This document shows, in pieces, positions 38,532 through 41,479 of a stretch of 41,479 nucleotides of DNA. Positions within the stretch are counted from its first letter, which is position 1, and the number at the start of each line of letters is the position of its first letter. The translations under genes and the position numbers were made by a program. The notes under the pieces are model-generated. The model saw only the letters and a list, made by a program, of their open reading frames with translations, was not told the origin of the DNA and did not search any database. Origin of the DNA: Wenxinia marina DSM 24838. GTDB lineage: Bacteria; Pseudomonadota; Alphaproteobacteria; Rhodobacterales; Rhodobacteraceae. The DNA lies in assembly GCF_000379485.1 (NCBI RefSeq), contig NZ_KB902295.1:1-41479 (forward strand). Direction: 5' to 3'.

Positions 38532-40367
38532 TTGGAAAAGTCTGTGAAATACAGACCCGATGTTGACGGCCTTCGGGCTGTAGCCGTCCTCGCCGTGGTG
38601 CTTTATCACGCCGGGCTTTTAGGCTGGAGCGGTGGCTTCATCGGCGTCGACGTGTTCTTCGTGATCAGCGGGTATCTCATCACCGGCATCATTTACCGAG
38701 AGTCCATTCAGAACCGGTTCAGTTTTATCGATTTCTACGACCGGCGGCTACGGCGGATCATGCCTGCCCTGCTCTGCGTGGTCCTGTTCGTGCTGGCCGG
38801 CGCGAGCCTCCTCTTCCTTCCCCGCGAGATGCGCGTTCTGCCCGGGCAGGTCATCGGGGCCGTGACCTTCGTGGCGAACATCGTCTTATGGCGGCAGTCG
38901 GGATATTTCGCCCCGGCTGCGGATGAGTTGCCTCTTCTTCACATCTGGTCGCTCGGCGTTGAGGAACAGTTCTACATCTTCGCTCCGGTCCTAATTATCG
39001 GGATCTTGCGGTGGGCTCCTCGATTGCTGATCCCCTTCGTCGTTATCGCCACCATCCTGTCGTTCGCGTTGAGCGTCGTATTCTCATCCAGGATGCCCGA
39101 CGCCTCCTTTTACCTGCTGCCGACCCGGGCGTGGGAGCTGGCCGCCGGTTCTCTCGTCTCGCTGGCGGTCCTGCCCCGACCGTCCAACCGGGTGGTTCGC
39201 GAACTGGCCACTGTTGCCGGCCTCGCCCTGATCGTTGGAGGCGTGGTCTTCATCGGTCCCGAAATGGCCTTCCCCGGCGCAATTGCCGCCGTTCCGGTCA
39301 TCGGTTCGGTCCTCGTTATCCTGTGTGGTGACGGGACGAAGGCGGGAGCGGCTTTGGCTTGGCGCCCCGTTCGCGGGCTGGGCCTGATTTCGTATTCCCT
39401 TTATTTATGGCATTGGCCCCTCATCGTCTTCGCAGACTACGGTGGTTGGCTGGAGGGACGTTTGTCCGCCGTCCTCGTGGTCCTGATCTCGATCGTCATC
39501 GCGTGGCTGTCATGGCGTTTCGTCGAACGGCCGTTTCGTGACCGGACCAGGGTGCGGCGCAGCGGGGTCTTCTACGGGTCTGCCGCGGGCGTATTGGTGG
39601 CGGTCACTCTCGCCGGCTGGATCCAGACGACCGACGGCTGGCCGACGCGTTGGTCCGACACCATCCTGAGGTTCGCAGCAGCCGGAGAGGACGTAAGTCC
39701 TGCCCGCGACCGCTGTCACAGGATGTCCGGCCTCGGCGACATTGCCGAAAGCTGTGTTCTCGGCTCGGGCGTTCCGACGACGGCGGTCTGGAGCGATAGC
39801 CACGGCGTCGAGCTGGCCTATGGCCTCTCGGAATACGTGCCCGTCCAGCAGATTAGCTACACTTCGTGCGCCCCCGCGCTTGGCATGGACAGAATACGCA
39901 GCTTCCAGTGCCGGGAACACAATGATCTGGTGCTTGCCTACCTTCTGGATCCCGCCTCAGACATCGATACCGTGATACTCTCGGCTTGGTTTGAAGATGT
40001 TCTCGAGAAGGATGGCTTTCGAGGCGGTTTCGCCGACACGGTGGACCGCCTGACGGAAGCTGGGCTTCGCGTCATCGTCGTCAGCCAGCTTCCGAATCCG
40101 GGCTACCTCGTGCCGATCCACCTGGCCCGAGGCGGCGACGTCAGCTTCGCCTTCGATGAGTTCGCAGAACGCCACGCGGCGATCACGGCCTATCTAGAGA
40201 CACTGGCAACCCCGTTGATCTTCGATCCAGCACCGCTCATCTGCGATGAGGCTTGCGAGCTGTTGGTCGACGGGGCGCCGGTCATTTTCGACCGGCATCA
40301 TCCGAGCATGTCGATGGCAACGGTGATCGCCGAGAGCCTGGTGGAGCGCTATGACCTCAAGCCATAG
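38532..40367 (+). CDS. Acyltransferase-3 family membrane protein with C-terminal SGNH domain
   Basis: About 611 residues from a TTG at 38532 with GAAGG eight bases upstream; a GTG at 38544 is possible and the frame is open back to 38463. The N-terminal half is an OafA-type O-acyltransferase: YRPDVDGLRAVAVLAVVLYH, GFIGVDVFFVISGYLITG, FYDRRLRRIMPALL, and HIWSLGVEEQFY, with about ten membrane segments. The C-terminal half is an SGNH-like periplasmic domain (AVWSDSHGVELAYG; terminal DRHHPSMSMA supplies the Asp/His pair). Such proteins O-acetylate lipopolysaccharide or exopolysaccharide. It is followed, 182 bases later, by a secreted SGNH hydrolase, so the pair may act on the same cell-surface glycan. 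Confidence 0.85.
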   Translation: MEKSVKYRPDVDGLRAVAVLAVVLYHAGLLGWSGGFIGVDVFFVISGYLITGIIYRESIQNRFSFIDFYDRRLRRIMPALLCVVLFVLAGASLLFLPREMRVLPGQVIGAVTFVANIVLWRQSGYFAPAADELPLLHIWSLGVEEQFYIFAPVLIIGILRWAPRLLIPFVVIATILSFALSVVFSSRMPDASFYLLPTRAWELAAGSLVSLAVLPRPSNRVVRELATVAGLALIVGGVVFIGPEMAFPGAIAAVPVIGSVLVILCGDGTKAGAALAWRPVRGLGLISYSLYLWHWPLIVFADYGGWLEGRLSAVLVVLISIVIAWLSWRFVERPFRDRTRVRRSGVFYGSAAGVLVAVTLAGWIQTTDGWPTRWSDTILRFAAAGEDVSPARDRCHRMSGLGDIAESCVLGSGVPTTAVWSDSHGVELAYGLSEYVPVQQISYTSCAPALGMDRIRSFQCREHNDLVLAYLLDPASDIDTVILSAWFEDVLEKDGFRGGFADTVDRLTEAGLRVIVVSQLPNPGYLVPIHLARGGDVSFAFDEFAERHAAITAYLETLATPLIFDPAPLICDEACELLVDGAPVIFDRHHPSMSMATVIAESLVERYDLKP

Positions 40368-40549
40368 GACGTCGCGCCAACATCTTTGACCGGCCGAAGG
40401 GCTTGCCGATCCACGCGCAGAATGGAAATATGGCCATATGTTGGCAATTTTGAGCAGTTCCAGTGGCTCGGCCCGACCTGAAGCAGGCTGCGAAGCCGGC
40501 AAAAAAACAAGTTGTTTCAACGGTTTAATTTACAAGAGAGGCTCGTCGA

Positions 40550-41479
40550 ATGGCTCTTGCCCCCACGCAGGATAGGGCGATCGTCGCCGACCTCGAATCC
40601 GGTAACGGCTACCTGGTTCCCCGAATCATGCCGCTAGGCGACTCGATCACCTATGGTGTGGTCGGCGCCAACGACACCGAAAGCGGTGGCTACCGGACCT
40701 TCCTGGCTCGACGGCTGGATGGTGCTGGAATCGCCGTCGACTTCGTCGGGAGCCAGTCCAACGGGCCAGACGACATCGATAATGACCACGAAGGCCGTCG
40801 TGGCTGGTCTATCAACCTACTAGACGAAGCATCCGACTCGATCGTCGCCGCCGCGGACCCAGACGCGATCATGCTGATGGCGGGAACGAACGACACCTCG
40901 ACGGACACCCCCGAGATCATGATCGCCGACCTCCGATCGCTGATCATTAGCTTGTCTGAAGCGGCCACGGAGGCTGTGATCCTCGTTTCCTCGATACCGC
41001 CGATCATCGCCGAATTGAAAGGCGAGGATCGCTCGGCTACCGCCGATGCGTTCAATGCCCTCCTTCCCGATTTGATAGCGGAGCTTGCGGCGGCGGGGAT
41101 CAACGTTGCCTACGTGGACATGAGTTCTCTGACAGAGACCGATATTTCCCGGCCCCCCGTGGATAGTGGTCTCCACCCCAACCAGGCGGGCTACGAGCAC
41201 ATCGCCGACCTTTGGCATCAGGCGCTCGAGGATAATCTGGGACTGGACTCGAATGGCATCGGGTCCCGACTCGATCTGGCGGGTCTGACGGACCTACAAG
41301 GGTCGGCGCTCGGCGACCGCCTCGCCGGGGATGTGCGAAGCAACATCCTCGCCGGTTTCGGCGGCGCGGATACGCTGGACGGGCGCGGCGGCGACGACAC
41401 GATCATCGGCGGAACGGGCGACGACGTGCTGCTGGGCGGGACGGGCATTGATCTGTTCGTCTTCCGGGACGGCGACGGC
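40550..41479 (+). CDS. SGNH/GDSL hydrolase with RTX repeats (runs off window end)
   Basis: The first 310 residues of a protein continuing past the window. The ATG at 40550 has GAGAGG about ten bases upstream. There is no Sec signal peptide, as expected for a type I secretion substrate. The SGNH block I is PRIMPLGDSITYGVVG, the Gly block is in GGYRTFLARRL, the Asn block is IMLMAGTNDT, and the Asp/His pair is in PPVDSGLHPNQAGYEHIADL. From about residue 262 RTX repeats begin (GFGGADTLDGRGGDDTIIGG and GTGDDVLLGGTG). Likely an extracellular esterase or acetylhydrolase with a calcium-binding C-terminus. Its exporter is not in the window. Confidence 0.88.
   Translation, partial: MALAPTQDRAIVADLESGNGYLVPRIMPLGDSITYGVVGANDTESGGYRTFLARRLDGAGIAVDFVGSQSNGPDDIDNDHEGRRGWSINLLDEASDSIVAAADPDAIMLMAGTNDTSTDTPEIMIADLRSLIISLSEAATEAVILVSSIPPIIAELKGEDRSATADAFNALLPDLIAELAAAGINVAYVDMSSLTETDISRPPVDSGLHPNQAGYEHIADLWHQALEDNLGLDSNGIGSRLDLAGLTDLQGSALGDRLAGDVRSNILAGFGGADTLDGRGGDDTIIGGTGDDVLLGGTGIDLFVFRDGDG

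Overview
The window looks like a high-GC alphaproteobacterium, probably of the marine Rhodobacterales type. This is inferred from GC-rich codon use, the SapC and RTX families present, and IS30, IS6 and IS256 transposase relics of the kind common in that group. No rRNA, tRNA or housekeeping marker fixes the taxon.

Layout. (1) 1-853: the 5' part of an IS30-family transposase reading out of the window, then about 450 bases of IS-derived or unassigned DNA. (2) 854-6815, plus strand: a tight three-gene operon encoding a tandem-GAF/transmembrane/HlyD-like adaptor, a PqqD-like/M50 metalloprotease/HlyD-like fusion, and a shortened SecA-like ATPase. (3) 6867-30638, minus strand, convergent with the operon: one uninterrupted 23.8-kb gene for a protein of about 7,900 residues. 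It has an N-terminal LEPR-XLL motif, a 3,000-residue low-complexity beta-repeat region, Calx-beta-like and RTX repeats, five approximately 130-residue repeats and a GFWK-type C-terminal region. (4) 30802-32439, plus strand, divergent from the giant gene: sapC and a periplasmic membrane-fusion-type protein with a signal peptide. (5) 32440-34043: a scrap of glpD, a scrap of IS256 and a decayed IS6-family transposase. (6) 34101-37060, minus strand: three secreted proteins (small beta-rich protein, large Ig-like periplasmic protein, small beta-rich protein). (7) 37143-38531: a decayed IS256 transposase and IS-end-like DNA. (8) 38532-41479: an acyltransferase-3/SGNH membrane protein and the start of an SGNH hydrolase carrying RTX repeats.

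Main interpretation. Regions 2 to 4 read as one module for making, exporting and displaying a giant surface protein. The giant protein lacks an ordinary Sec signal peptide, has an LEPR-XLL leader, and is next to a dedicated SecA-like motor, a membrane metalloprotease fused to a PqqD-like (leader-binding type) domain, and three HlyD/MFP-type proteins. No type I ABC transporter or TolC is encoded in the window. I infer a non-canonical export system in which the PqqD-like domain could recognise the LEPR-XLL leader and the M50 domain could process it. That mechanism is a hypothesis; the gene content and motifs are seen directly.
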